A DNA stretch of 64,000 nt. It comes from Phyllobacterium trifolii. Lineage in GTDB: Bacteria > Pseudomonadota > Alphaproteobacteria > Rhizobiales > Rhizobiaceae. The stretch spans positions 186,001 to 250,000 of the forward strand of contig NZ_JACHXN010000007.1 in NCBI RefSeq assembly GCF_014192095.1, in the 5' to 3' direction. The number at the start of each line of letters is the position of its first letter. Within the stretch, counting starts at the first letter, position 1. This document shows, one piece after another, positions 51,915 through 60,495 of the stretch. Position numbers and translations under genes: made by a program. Under the pieces are notes generated by a model that saw only the letters and a program-made list of their open reading frames with translations, made no database searches and was not told the DNA's origin.

Positions 51915-54215
51915 TTACTTGCCGCCGGTTGCCGCGCGCAACTGCCGAATGAGTTCGGCGAGTTGTTGATCATCCCGCCGCTGTCGTGCCAGCGCTTCGG
52001 CATATTTCAACGTTTCCGGGTAGCGGCGAAGCTTCAGTCCATACTGGATGGCCGCGCCGAGAAGACTGGCGTCGGTTTCTCCTGCCGCAACCGCAAGATC
52101 GAGCACTGTGAGGGCCTCCCCGGTGCGCCCGGCCGAATCGAGCGCAATGGCAAGTGTCATCTTGTACCGGCTGTTGACGGGATCAAGCCGGACAGCCTCG
52201 TCCAGCTCCCGGATCGCTTCTGGCAGCGCTTTTTGGCGAACGAGCGAGAGCGCGTGTCCGTAGCGCAGGTCGGCCTGCGCGGGTGACACCGCGATCGCTT
52301 CGGCGTAGGCCCGTTCTGATTTTTCGTTCTGTCCCGTTACGCGGTAGAGTTCGGCAAGGTTGATGCGCGCACCCGCAAGCGCCGGATCGAGTACGATCGC
52401 CTGGCGAAAGGCGCCCTCGGCCTCGCCAGCGCGTTGCTGACCGAAGAGAAAGGTCCCAAAATTGTTCTGTGTCTCGGCGACGTCGGCGTTGGACTGCACA
52501 TAGGCACGCAGGTCTTTGACCGCGGTGTCGAAGTTCTTTCTCGCGTCACCCAGCAAACCAAGCGAGGGAGTGCTGCCGAGAGCGGTAACAGCCGCTACGC
52601 GCACAGCGCGTGTGTCGTCGGCAAGGAGGCGCCCTATCGCATCCAGCCGTTGTTCGGATGGCAGATTGGCGCCGCCTTCTGCTGCCCCGAGCCGGACGAG
52701 GGGATCCGGGTCCTCCGCTGCCGCCTTTACATCAGCTGCGATGTCTATCCCGCCGACGCGGCTCATGACGGCAACCGCGCTGCCACGGACGATACCCGCC
52801 TGTTCCCGATCGGCGATCAGCGCTCGCAACGCATCGATTGATGCGGGATCGTTCTGTGCCGCGCCGGCAAATGCATGTGCCGTCGTCGGACGCTCACGCC
52901 AGGCCTTGCCATACCATAGGTCCATGTTTTCGCCTGCCCAGGCGTTGGTTTTGCCCTCATGGCATGTCGTGCAGGCATTCGGCGTACCATAGGCTGCCGA
53001 CAGGTCAGGACGCGGAATGACGAAGGAGTGGTCGCGCCGTGGGTCGACTTTCATATAGGTACGCTCGGGCATATGGCAATTCGTGCACTGCGCTCCAGTC
53101 GATCCCACCGGGTGACGAGTGTGGGTCGAGGTATCAAAATCGCCGCCCGGATTGAATTTTACAAAGCGCTCCGGCGCCAATTTCGTATGGCATTGCGTGC
53201 ATAGGGCATTGCCTTGCGCCTTGAGTGCGGCCTCATGCTGGGTGTGGCAGTCGAGGCAGGTGACGCCCGCTCTTGCCATCTTGCTCTGCTGGAAGGAGCC
53301 GTACTCAAATACCTCGTCGAGAATCTGCCCGTCTGGAAAGTAGAGGTCCGGACGGAGCAGTGCGGGGGAAAAATAGTCGAGGAAGGGCTTTCCGGGCTGA
53401 TAGCCGTCAAGAAGCTTGGTCCGTCTCGCGTGGCACGCGAAGCAGGCACTCGCATCGGCCTTCGATAGTCCAAGATTTGAGGGAGTGGACATCTTGGCAT
53501 CTCGGGATTTTTCCACGGCCCATGCGACGTGTTTTGCGCCCGCGCCGTGACAAGACTGACAGCCGACGCTCGTGGCGACATAGGACGATTTATATTCGTT
53601 TGTCTCCGGCTGGAAATTGGCCCGGGGGGCGGTTGAGTGGCAGTCAATGCAGGTGCGGTTCCAGCGGTAGAACGGCCCGGTCCAATGAAATGTGGAACCC
53701 GGTTTTGCCGGCTTGGCTTCGCCGAGCCAGAACCATTGCTGTTTTTCCGTATCCCATGCGAGGTCGAGTGCCTGCAGCCTGCCACCACCGATATCGGCAA
53801 GATATTGCTGAAGCGGTTCATAGGCAAAAGCGTACTTTACTTCAAATTCTGCCTGCTTGCCGTCCGGCCCCTCGCTGCGAACGAAGAAGCGTTTATCTTG
53901 CCTAAAGAACGTTGAAACAAGGCCATTGTGCTCGAAGCTGGCATTGTTGAAATTTGCCCGCACCGATTTGTCACTGGCAATGGCCATCGCCTTGGCGTGG
54001 TTCGATTTGGCGAATGCTGCGGCCTCATTGGCGTGGCATGACGTGCAGACGTTCTCGTCTACGAACCCCTCATGTATTGAGATCATTGGATCCGCATGTG
54101 AAGCTGGAATGGTCTCGGCAGCGACGGCTTGCTCGACGAATGCGAGCAGAACGTAAAGCGAAAATGCCGCCCAAAGCGTGATATGCGAACGAGCGCGCAA
54201 CCGGATGTTTTGCAT
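51915..54215 (-). CDS. exported octaheme c-type cytochrome with HEAT/TPR repeats
   Basis: About 766 residues with a signal peptide (LWAAFSLYVLLAFVEQAVA before AET). Eight CxxCH heme-binding motifs are present: CTSCH, CIDCH, CQSCH, CFACH, CLDCH, CTQCH, CTNCH and CTTCH, between residue 57 and about 415. Then come HEAT-like helices (AAAEDPDPLVRLGAAEGGAN; LADDTRAVRVAAVTALGS) and at least three TPR units (NFGTFLFGQQRAGEAEGAFR; LAELYRVTGQNEKSERAYAE; ALDSAGRTGEALTVLDLAV). It likely works in the periplasm as an electron carrier or reductase with a protein-docking tail; the substrate is unknown. The HAD-phosphatase gene is 56 bases upstream on the same strand. Confidence 0.92.
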   Translation of the reverse strand: MQNIRLRARSHITLWAAFSLYVLLAFVEQAVAAETIPASHADPMISIHEGFVDENVCTSCHANEAAAFAKSNHAKAMAIASDKSVRANFNNASFEHNGLVSTFFRQDKRFFVRSEGPDGKQAEFEVKYAFAYEPLQQYLADIGGGRLQALDLAWDTEKQQWFWLGEAKPAKPGSTFHWTGPFYRWNRTCIDCHSTAPRANFQPETNEYKSSYVATSVGCQSCHGAGAKHVAWAVEKSRDAKMSTPSNLGLSKADASACFACHARRTKLLDGYQPGKPFLDYFSPALLRPDLYFPDGQILDEVFEYGSFQQSKMARAGVTCLDCHTQHEAALKAQGNALCTQCHTKLAPERFVKFNPGGDFDTSTHTRHPVGSTGAQCTNCHMPERTYMKVDPRRDHSFVIPRPDLSAAYGTPNACTTCHEGKTNAWAGENMDLWYGKAWRERPTTAHAFAGAAQNDPASIDALRALIADREQAGIVRGSAVAVMSRVGGIDIAADVKAAAEDPDPLVRLGAAEGGANLPSEQRLDAIGRLLADDTRAVRVAAVTALGSTPSLGLLGDARKNFDTAVKDLRAYVQSNADVAETQNNFGTFLFGQQRAGEAEGAFRQAIVLDPALAGARINLAELYRVTGQNEKSERAYAEAIAVSPAQADLRYGHALSLVRQKALPEAIRELDEAVRLDPVNSRYKMTLAIALDSAGRTGEALTVLDLAVAAGETDASLLGAAIQYGLKLRRYPETLKYAEALARQRRDDQQLAELIRQLRAATGGK

Positions 54216-54271
54216 TTCAACTAGCACAACGTTACCCGCACCTGCATCCAATCGTGACCCGGCTGTCCGTC

Positions 54272-55279
54272 CTACTTCTCGGGAAAAATCTGCTTCCAGT
54301 CGGCCTTCATGTCGACGACGGTCCACTGGTTCACGGCGGCGGCATCGAGCGCCGTGTCGAGGCGGCCGAATTCCGTATTCCGGTCGTAGGCATATTCGCG
54401 CTCGGCATCCGTGTGATGGACGATCAGCCCGAATCCCGGTTTTTCGCCCAAAGTCGTCCACTGCAGCATCTCGAGGTCACCATCGGAATTGCCGAAAGCG
54501 GCAATCGGCCTACGGCCGATGTGTTCATTGATTCCGACCGGTTTGCCGGCTTTGTCATCAATGAAATTGACCTGCGGCAGGCGCATCAGGGTTGGACTGC
54601 CGTCGCGCATTTCGAACTGTGTCTTGATCGACGAGCCGACGACCTGTTCGGGTGGAACGCCATAGACTTTCTCTGTCCACGGCCGCATGAACTCGATGCC
54701 GCCACCCGATACGATGAAGGTCTTGAAGCCATTGGCACGCAGATAGGCGAGCAGTTCGAGCATTGGCTGATAGACGAGCTCGGTGTAAGGTTTCTTGAAG
54801 CTCGGATCGCGCGCGGTTGCGATCCAGTCGGTCACGATCGTTTGAAACTCTTCGGCCGTCATCCCGGCGTGTGTGGTCATGAGGAGTTCCACCAGGCCCT
54901 TTTCTCCGAGGGCAGCCAGCGTCTTCATATCACTCTCGAGCACCGCCTTGAATGGTTGTGTGTTCTTCCATTCAGGGTGCGATGCAGCTTCGGCCTTCAC
55001 GCGATCGAGGACGAACGCAAGCTGGACATACATCGGGTGCTCAGTCCACAGCGTGCCATCATTATCGAACACGGCGATGCGTTCTGGTTCCGGGACGAAG
55101 TCGGTTGAGCCCTCCTTGGTCACCTTCTCGACGAAGGCAACGATTGCTGCCTTGGGTGCTGTATCGTTCCAAGACGGAAGCGGATCGTTTTGCGCCCACA
55201 CCGGAACAGTGAATAGAACAATGGCCGCGATGCCCAGCGCTGCAGCGCGGGCAACTTTGGCAAGATTGGCTTTGAACAC
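54272..55279 (-). CDS. periplasmic HAD-superfamily phosphatase-like protein
   Basis: About 335 residues with a signal peptide (ARAAALGIAAIVLFTVPVWA before QND). HAD motif I is RIAVFDNDGTLW (DxD), motif II FIVSGGGIEFMR (the Ser region), motif IV is PIAAFGNSDGDLEM. It resembles exported HAD phosphatases of unspecified substrate. A GTG at 55279 stands eight bases after GGAGGA, so it is preferred to the ATG at 55300, which has no site. It lies between the sulfatase (upstream, past a hairpin) and the octaheme cytochrome (56 bases downstream), all leftward. Confidence 0.88.
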   Translation of the reverse strand: MFKANLAKVARAAALGIAAIVLFTVPVWAQNDPLPSWNDTAPKAAIVAFVEKVTKEGSTDFVPEPERIAVFDNDGTLWTEHPMYVQLAFVLDRVKAEAASHPEWKNTQPFKAVLESDMKTLAALGEKGLVELLMTTHAGMTAEEFQTIVTDWIATARDPSFKKPYTELVYQPMLELLAYLRANGFKTFIVSGGGIEFMRPWTEKVYGVPPEQVVGSSIKTQFEMRDGSPTLMRLPQVNFIDDKAGKPVGINEHIGRRPIAAFGNSDGDLEMLQWTTLGEKPGFGLIVHHTDAEREYAYDRNTEFGRLDTALDAAAVNQWTVVDMKADWKQIFPEK

Positions 55280-55335
55280 GATGAAATCCTCCGATGCCAT
55301 CTACACGCGCCCATACGCGCAGGCAGAACAAACGA

Positions 55336-55366
55336 AAATGGCCCCCGGGTGAACCAGGGGCCATTT
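55336..55366 (-). terminator. hairpin between the sulfatase and HAD genes
   Basis: AAATGGCCCC (55336-55345) pairs with GGGGCCATTT (55357-55366) around 11 bases, located six bases past the stop of the leftward sulfatase gene. Stem is strong; the T-rich tract is short, so it may attenuate rather than stop transcription into the HAD gene. Confidence 0.7.
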
Positions 55367-55371
55367 GGATA

Positions 55372-57042
55372 TTAATTGCCGGTTGGCAACGTAATGGTGA
55401 CACCGTCCTTGGCCAACGAGTCCCGCACCCACTGGAACTTCTCGTAATTCGAAAGCGTGATCGGCCCTGTGTACGTCAGGCTCTGCGGTTTGCGCGGGGG
55501 ATACTGGACATAGGTGGCCATGATCTTCTTCAGTTCCTCACCCATGACCACACCCATCCAGGTCCGCTCGGTGAAGTTGTTCATGAAGATATCGTAGCGC
55601 TCCTGCGGGTCCTGCCACAGGTCAAACACCTGGGGTACCGTGGCGACGTATTTTTCCGCACCCTTCCAGCCGAGGTTGGAGTCGACAGCAAGACCACCTG
55701 TTTCCTGTCCGTCGTCACCGCGAATATTGAACGCGAATTTATAATTGTTGTAACGAATAGCGCCTGGCGAAAGCTCGTTTTCGGTAAAGAAGAACCAGGA
55801 TTTACGTTCGGATTTGCCCGTACCAAGCAAGATCGGCGACATGTCATAGCTGTCGAAGATAATGGGCTTGTCTTCGCGGTCCTTGTCGGGAAGCGGAACA
55901 CCGGCGACCGACGCGAAGGTGGCCATCAGATCGAGACCGCCGACGACATCATGATTCTTCGTATCAGGCTTTATCTTGCCGGGCCATACCGCAATCGCCG
56001 GGACACGATTGCCGCCCTCGCGCAGGGTGCCCTTGGTGCCGCGGAACGGTGTATAACCGGCATCCGGATAAACGTCCTGCCATGCGCCATTGTCGGTCGT
56101 GTAGAAAACCAGCGTATTCCGGTCCATGCCGGTTTCGCGAAGCTTGTCCATGATCCGGCCGATGCGGGTATCGAGTTCGACAACCGAATCCGCATATTTG
56201 CTCTTCGACAGTGATTTAAGCTGGAACTCCGGTGCCGGCATGTTCGGCTGATGCACCTTCATGAAGTTGACGTTGATGAAGAAAGGCTCGTCCGGTTTCT
56301 GTGACGCAGCGTCAAGGAACTCGATCGCTGCCTTCTCGACGTAACTGTCGAAGAATGGGATGCCGACCACGCCTTCTTTGCCGTCGATCGTCGGGGTATC
56401 GACATATTGGCCGTTGATCTTGAACTCCTCCGTCACTGGACCTCCGGCCTTGCCCGACAGCGCGCCTTTCGTCACTTTCTGGAACATCGCCCTGAGATCC
56501 GCCGGCATGTCGGGGAACCAGGTGGGATCGGCGTAGGTGTAGGCGTTGAGATGATAGAGGCCGGCATATTTCATGTCGTCGTAGCCCTGGGCATTGGGCA
56601 ATGCGTAGTCGGCCTCACCGAGGTGCCATTTGCCGGTGAAATAGGTATGGTAGCCGCCGCGCTTCAGTACGGAGGCAAGCGTCCATTCCGCTGCCGGCAG
56701 ACCGCCCCCCTGGCCCTGGAAAGCCACGGTGGTCATACCGCTACGGTTGGGAATGCGCCCGGTCTGCATGGCGGCGCGGCCGGGCGTGCAACTGGGCTGC
56801 GCGTAGAACGAGAAAAAGCTCATGCCGTCGCTGGCCAGTTTGTCGATGCTTGGCGTCGGCATGCCTCGTCCCTCACCGCCGCCATAGGGGCCGAGGTCGC
56901 CATAGCCCGTATCGTCGGAGACGATGAACAGGATGTTGGGCTTCTTTTGCGCATCCTGCGCCTGCGCGGGTGCGAGCACGCCGCATAACACCGTCCCGGC
57001 TACCAAAGCGCCAAGACTGAACTTCAGGGTTCTCCCGGTCAT
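55372..57042 (-). CDS. exported type I arylsulfatase
   Basis: About 556 residues with a signal peptide (LGALVAGTVLCGVLAPAQA before QDA). Metal-site start is PNILFIVSDDTGYGDLGPYG and the sulfatase consensus is SCTPGRAAMQTGRIPNR, in which the Cys is converted to formylglycine by a separate enzyme. FTGKWHLGEADYAL and the later DNGAWQD give the remaining active-site residues. Type I sulfatases hydrolyse aryl, alkyl or sugar sulfates; the substrate here is unknown. The ATG at 57042 is favoured because GGAG lies upstream at good spacing; earlier in-frame ATGs at 57057, 57063 and 57096 do not. Confidence 0.93.
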   Translation of the reverse strand: MTGRTLKFSLGALVAGTVLCGVLAPAQAQDAQKKPNILFIVSDDTGYGDLGPYGGGEGRGMPTPSIDKLASDGMSFFSFYAQPSCTPGRAAMQTGRIPNRSGMTTVAFQGQGGGLPAAEWTLASVLKRGGYHTYFTGKWHLGEADYALPNAQGYDDMKYAGLYHLNAYTYADPTWFPDMPADLRAMFQKVTKGALSGKAGGPVTEEFKINGQYVDTPTIDGKEGVVGIPFFDSYVEKAAIEFLDAASQKPDEPFFINVNFMKVHQPNMPAPEFQLKSLSKSKYADSVVELDTRIGRIMDKLRETGMDRNTLVFYTTDNGAWQDVYPDAGYTPFRGTKGTLREGGNRVPAIAVWPGKIKPDTKNHDVVGGLDLMATFASVAGVPLPDKDREDKPIIFDSYDMSPILLGTGKSERKSWFFFTENELSPGAIRYNNYKFAFNIRGDDGQETGGLAVDSNLGWKGAEKYVATVPQVFDLWQDPQERYDIFMNNFTERTWMGVVMGEELKKIMATYVQYPPRKPQSLTYTGPITLSNYEKFQWVRDSLAKDGVTITLPTGN

Positions 57043-57396
57043 TTTTAGCTTCTCCATTGACATTGCGTACTGATATTTTGACGAGATGACGGACACCGCT
57101 TTCGGCGGCCTGAAACGCCCCTCCAGCTATCTGAAACAATGATCGAGCGATAACCAGTTAAGTGTTCGGTGCTACGCAGATTCGCAGCGATGAGGAACCG
57201 TCCGTTTATGTGCCGTCTAAGTATTTTTGTCGAAGGTATGCCTGTTGTTTCAAATTATTCTTGGATCAGCTGCCAGTGAAGTACGTAACAGTTACAAACA
57301 CGGATGTTGTCGGCAGTTCCCTAAAATTTTTATTATTTCAACTTCTATACGGACGGACGCCAGGAGCTATTTCGGTTGACAGCATGCCTGCACCAA
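57043..57396. other. 354-base stretch with no gene; holds the sulfatase leader
   Basis: No protein-coding frame is supported. It contains the palindrome at 57281 and the leader of the sulfatase gene. The AT-rich tract near 57320-57340 is noteworthy. Confidence 0.5.
57281..57295. promoter_or_regulatory. GTACGTAACAGTTAC palindrome, copy 2 of 3
   Basis: The dyad GTAAC-A-GTTAC preceded by GTAC, about 240 bases upstream of the sulfatase start. It matches the copy at 23784 at 14 of 15 positions and the inverse copy at 58036 at 14 of 15; with 58036 it also shares the preceding AGTGAA. Confidence 0.55.
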
Positions 57397-57900
57397 TCAT
57401 CGCCCCGCGTCGGGATCTTCTGAAGAAGCGGCATCGTCCGATCCCTTTGCCCGCTCCCTATCGAGTCTGCCAAACTCCGTCATGATGCTTACGAGCACGC
57501 TGCCTGTCCATCCGAAGGTGAACAAACCGGATATCGCTATGACTGGTCCGAGCAACCGCCACTGATCAGGCAATCGGATGGTACCTTCGCCGAGCGTGGT
57601 GTAGTTTTCCAATACGAAATAGTAGCTGTCTCGCATCGAGGGAATTAAACCCCGCACAGAAATCGGAATGGCCCAGATGAGGGTTTCGGCGAAATGCAAC
57701 ATGGCTAGGGACGCGATGGTCGCTGCCAGCAGCAGGTTTAGCCGCCAATGGGGCGTGCTTCTTGTCATATGAATCCAGGATCTGCTGAAGCGTCGATTTA
57801 TGACTCTGATGCCGGCGCCGTGGACGAAAATGACAATGATCAGTATCAGAGTCCCAACCGCAATTTCCAGAACAGGCTTTGTCGTTGAAAGTTCGTCCAT
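57397..57900 (-). CDS. ion channel protein with two-helix pore
   Basis: A 167-residue membrane protein. Helices: VLEIAVGTLILIIVIFVHGA, LLLAATIASLAMLHFAET-LIWA, a pore region YYFVLENYTTLGEGTIR and LLGPVIAISGLFTFGWTGSV. The TTLGEG pore resembles the ion-channel family (PF07885) but lacks the canonical TVGYG filter, so potassium selectivity is doubtful. It has no RCK domain. It lies leftward between the sulfatase and the DUF992 gene, bracketed by palindromes. Confidence 0.75.
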   Translation of the reverse strand: MDELSTTKPVLEIAVGTLILIIVIFVHGAGIRVINRRFSRSWIHMTRSTPHWRLNLLLAATIASLAMLHFAETLIWAIPISVRGLIPSMRDSYYFVLENYTTLGEGTIRLPDQWRLLGPVIAISGLFTFGWTGSVLVSIMTEFGRLDRERAKGSDDAASSEDPDAGR

Positions 57901-58035
57901 CCTTTTATCCCCATGGGTTCAAGAAGAATTGCAGTTTGTCCTAATTAGACGACTTGCATGTCCGGTCCAATCAGTCCCAAGTTTAATGGTCAGGTGCGAA
58001 TTTTTGGTGTGGAATGTTCTTCCGACAATCTCCCT

Positions 58036-58050
58036 GTAACCGTTACGTAC
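58036..58050. promoter_or_regulatory. GTAACCGTTACGTAC palindrome, copy 3 of 3 (inverted)
   Basis: The reverse complement is GTACGTAACGGTTAC, so it is the same element as at 57281 in the opposite orientation. It lies 136 bases upstream of the leftward channel gene and about 100 bases before the rightward DUF992 gene. Confidence 0.55.
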
Positions 58051-58147
58051 TTCACTTCTTCGGTCTGGAGCGAACCTATGTGGTTTCAGTATATCGCTGG
58101 AGCCACCTCAACATTGTTCCCAACTGATCGAACAATAGGAGTTACGA

Positions 58148-58615
58148 ATGACTTTTTTCCATAAGATTCTTGGGTGTGCCGCTGTGCTTATTCCTTTTGA
58201 TGCAAGTGCGGAATCTGCCCAGATTGGAATGCTCGCCTGCGATGTGTCCAAAGGGATAGGCATGTTTGTCGTGGAGAAACAAAAGCTCTCCTGCACATTC
58301 AAGCCGGACAAAGGCGGCAATACCGACAATTACACCGGATCAATTGACCAATTCGGCATCGCGCTCGGCGAAGTTGCGTCGGGGCACCTGATCTGGGGCG
58401 TCGTTGCTGCGACCAGCGGACTTCAGGCAGGGGCGCTCGCCGGAACCTATGCCGGTGTCGGAGCAAACGCTTCGGTTGGCCCTGGTGCCGGTGCGAACAT
58501 TCTTGTAGGCGGCACGGGCAAAGCATTTTCCTTGCAGCCCATTTCGGTAGAGGGACAGGAGGGTATCAACTTCGCCGGAGGAGTTACGACTGTCACTTTA
58601 AATCCAGCACCTTGA
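58148..58615 (+). CDS. exported DUF992 protein
   Basis: A 155-residue protein with a signal peptide (MTFFHKILGCAAVLIPFDAS, cut near AES). The mature part follows DUF992: IGMLACDVSKGIG, CTFKPDKGGNTDNYTGSI, LGEVASGHLIWGVVAATSG, LAGTYAGVGANASVGPGAGA and GTGKAFSLQPISVEGQEGIN. The two Cys probably form a disulfide. DUF992 is a Rhizobiales-enriched family of unknown role, thought to be exported. It is followed after 33 bases by a lipoprotein gene. Confidence 0.88.
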   Translation: MTFFHKILGCAAVLIPFDASAESAQIGMLACDVSKGIGMFVVEKQKLSCTFKPDKGGNTDNYTGSIDQFGIALGEVASGHLIWGVVAATSGLQAGALAGTYAGVGANASVGPGAGANILVGGTGKAFSLQPISVEGQEGINFAGGVTTVTLNPAP

Positions 58616-58648
58616 CGCGACCAGCAATCACAGAGCCCGGGGGAGAGA

Positions 58649-59005
58649 ATGTTTATTCGAATGCGCGCTGCAATTGCAATATCGATACTGGCGGCAACCC
58701 TTGCTGGATGTCAGTCGACCGGCGAAGACACCGACGGCGTGCCAGCTTCAGCGGTGCCGCCCGCCATGGATGCGACCGCTACCACTGCAGTGGGCGCGCC
58801 GGTTGATATTGCCGATCTGGTAAATGCGTCTGCCACTCGTGCTCGAAGCCAGATGCAGGCGCGAGGCTATGCGTTTACGCAGCAGCAAGGTTCAACCACA
58901 TACTGGTGGAATCCCAAAACGACAATCTGCGCAACAACGGTAACGAGCAACGGCAAATTCCAGACCATAGGAACAGCAACAGCGCACTACTGCGGCCAGC
59001 CATAA
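58649..59005 (+). CDS. small lipoprotein
   Basis: A 118-residue exported lipoprotein: signal MFIRMRAAIAISILAATLAG with the lipobox LAGC (Cys at residue 21). The mature part has a low-complexity Ala/Thr linker and a compact C-terminal domain with Cys pairs (TTICATTV and HYCGQP), like small cysteine-containing envelope proteins. No known family is recognised. It lies downstream of the DUF992 gene and may be co-transcribed. Confidence 0.75.
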   Translation: MFIRMRAAIAISILAATLAGCQSTGEDTDGVPASAVPPAMDATATTAVGAPVDIADLVNASATRARSQMQARGYAFTQQQGSTTYWWNPKTTICATTVTSNGKFQTIGTATAHYCGQP

Positions 59006-59094
59006 TCATCGTTGCACCGTCGATATAGCCGAAGTCTCCTTTGGAGCTGAGCGGACACAACTGAATGGCTGTCGACAACAAAAGGCACAGATTT

Positions 59095-60495
59095 TCAGAG
59101 TCTCATGGTTGGCTCAAGCTTCGGGTGACCGGCAAGTCTGCCTAGTAATCTTGTCCATGCGATAAGACCCGTGCGGAAATTCGACAACCGGAAGAACTCG
59201 TTCGGTGCGTGATAATCCTCGTCCGAGGTGGAGAATGAAAAGAAGATGGCCTCCGCACCGAGATGCTTACGGAAAGCCGTGCCGATCGGGATGGTCGCGC
59301 CCATGGCGACACGAAGGGGCTTGCTGCCAAGCAACTCCTCAAGCACTGATTCCGCAGCAAGCAGGCCGGGCAGGTTTGGATCGACGGAAAAGGCCTCGCT
59401 GCCAGGCCCGTGCGGCTCGACTTGCAGGCTGTAGCCAGCGGGCGAATTGGTCTCCAGATGACGGGCGATCGCCTCGACTACCTTGGCAGGTTTTTGACCG
59501 GCGACAAGGCGGCAGGTGATTTTGACGCTGGCGGAGGAGGGGATGACCGTTTTCGTTCCCGGTCCCTGGTATCCGCCGTAGATACCATTGAATTCGAGCG
59601 TAGGTTCCAGCCATTGCCGCACCAGCAGCTGGCCGCCATTCTCAATAGGGTCGGGTTTGGGCGAGCCAATATCTCGGTAGTAGGCGTTCGCGTCGAAACG
59701 CGCCGCATCGATTGCTGTGAGGATCGTCGGGTCCAAGGGTTTAATGCCATCCATGAAACCCGGCACGGCGGCACGCGAATCGGAATCGTGCAGCGACGCA
59801 AGCAGCTTGGTGAGTGCGCGGATCGGATTGGGTGCGCTGCCGCCGTGGCGGCCCGAATGCAAATCCTTTGAGGCGCCGGTGACGGTTACATCGAGTGCCA
59901 CCAGTCCGCGGCTGGCAACGGTTATGGACGGGCGGTCCGGCCGCCACATCGCACCGTCCGCGGAGACGACCAGATCGCAGGCGAGGCGATCGCGATTACG
60001 CTCGAGCGTGGGCTCGAAATGCTCGCTGCCGGATTCCTCCTCGCCTTCGATCAGTATCTTGAGATTGATCGGCAAGCGGCCTTCGGTTTTAAGGTAGGCT
60101 TCGACGACAAGGATCGGGATCAGCAGCGGACCCTTGTCATCGGAAACGCCGCGCGCATAGAGGCGGTCGTCGCGTATTGCCGGCTCAAAGGGTGGCGTCA
60201 TCCATTTGTCGAGCGGATCGGGTGGCTGCACGTCGTAATGGCCATAAACGAGGATGGTTGGAAGCGTCGGGTCGCCGATGACCTCGCCGTAAACGGCAGG
60301 ATGTCCGCCTGTGTCCAGGAGTTCTACTGAGGCGAAGCCTGCCTTCTTGAGACGGTTCGCCACGAATTCGGCAGCCTCCTGGATACCGTCACGAAAAACG
60401 GGATCGGTGCTGACGCTGGGGATGCGGCAGAACGCTTTCAAATCCGCGAGAGCACGTTCGTAATTGTCAGCAAGGTATCTCTCGACGGAATTCAT
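59095..60495 (-). CDS. M20-family dipeptidase / acyl-amino-acid hydrolase
   Basis: A 466-residue dimetal hydrolase. Ligands in order: GHYDVQPPDPLDKW (His/Asp), GVSDDKGPLLIPI (Asp bridge), ILIEGEEESGSEHFE (Glu pair), VVSADGAMWRPD (Asp), and a C-terminal His in TSDEDYHAPNEF. The dimerisation domain has the ALDVTVTGASKDLHSGRHGG signature. This is the M20 dipeptidase group (PepV/CNDP-like). It is last in the leftward operon, its start overlapping the SDR stop by four bases (60492-60495). It probably cleaves the product of the upstream steps. Confidence 0.92.
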   Translation of the reverse strand: MNSVERYLADNYERALADLKAFCRIPSVSTDPVFRDGIQEAAEFVANRLKKAGFASVELLDTGGHPAVYGEVIGDPTLPTILVYGHYDVQPPDPLDKWMTPPFEPAIRDDRLYARGVSDDKGPLLIPILVVEAYLKTEGRLPINLKILIEGEEESGSEHFEPTLERNRDRLACDLVVSADGAMWRPDRPSITVASRGLVALDVTVTGASKDLHSGRHGGSAPNPIRALTKLLASLHDSDSRAAVPGFMDGIKPLDPTILTAIDAARFDANAYYRDIGSPKPDPIENGGQLLVRQWLEPTLEFNGIYGGYQGPGTKTVIPSSASVKITCRLVAGQKPAKVVEAIARHLETNSPAGYSLQVEPHGPGSEAFSVDPNLPGLLAAESVLEELLGSKPLRVAMGATIPIGTAFRKHLGAEAIFFSFSTSDEDYHAPNEFFRLSNFRTGLIAWTRLLGRLAGHPKLEPTMRL

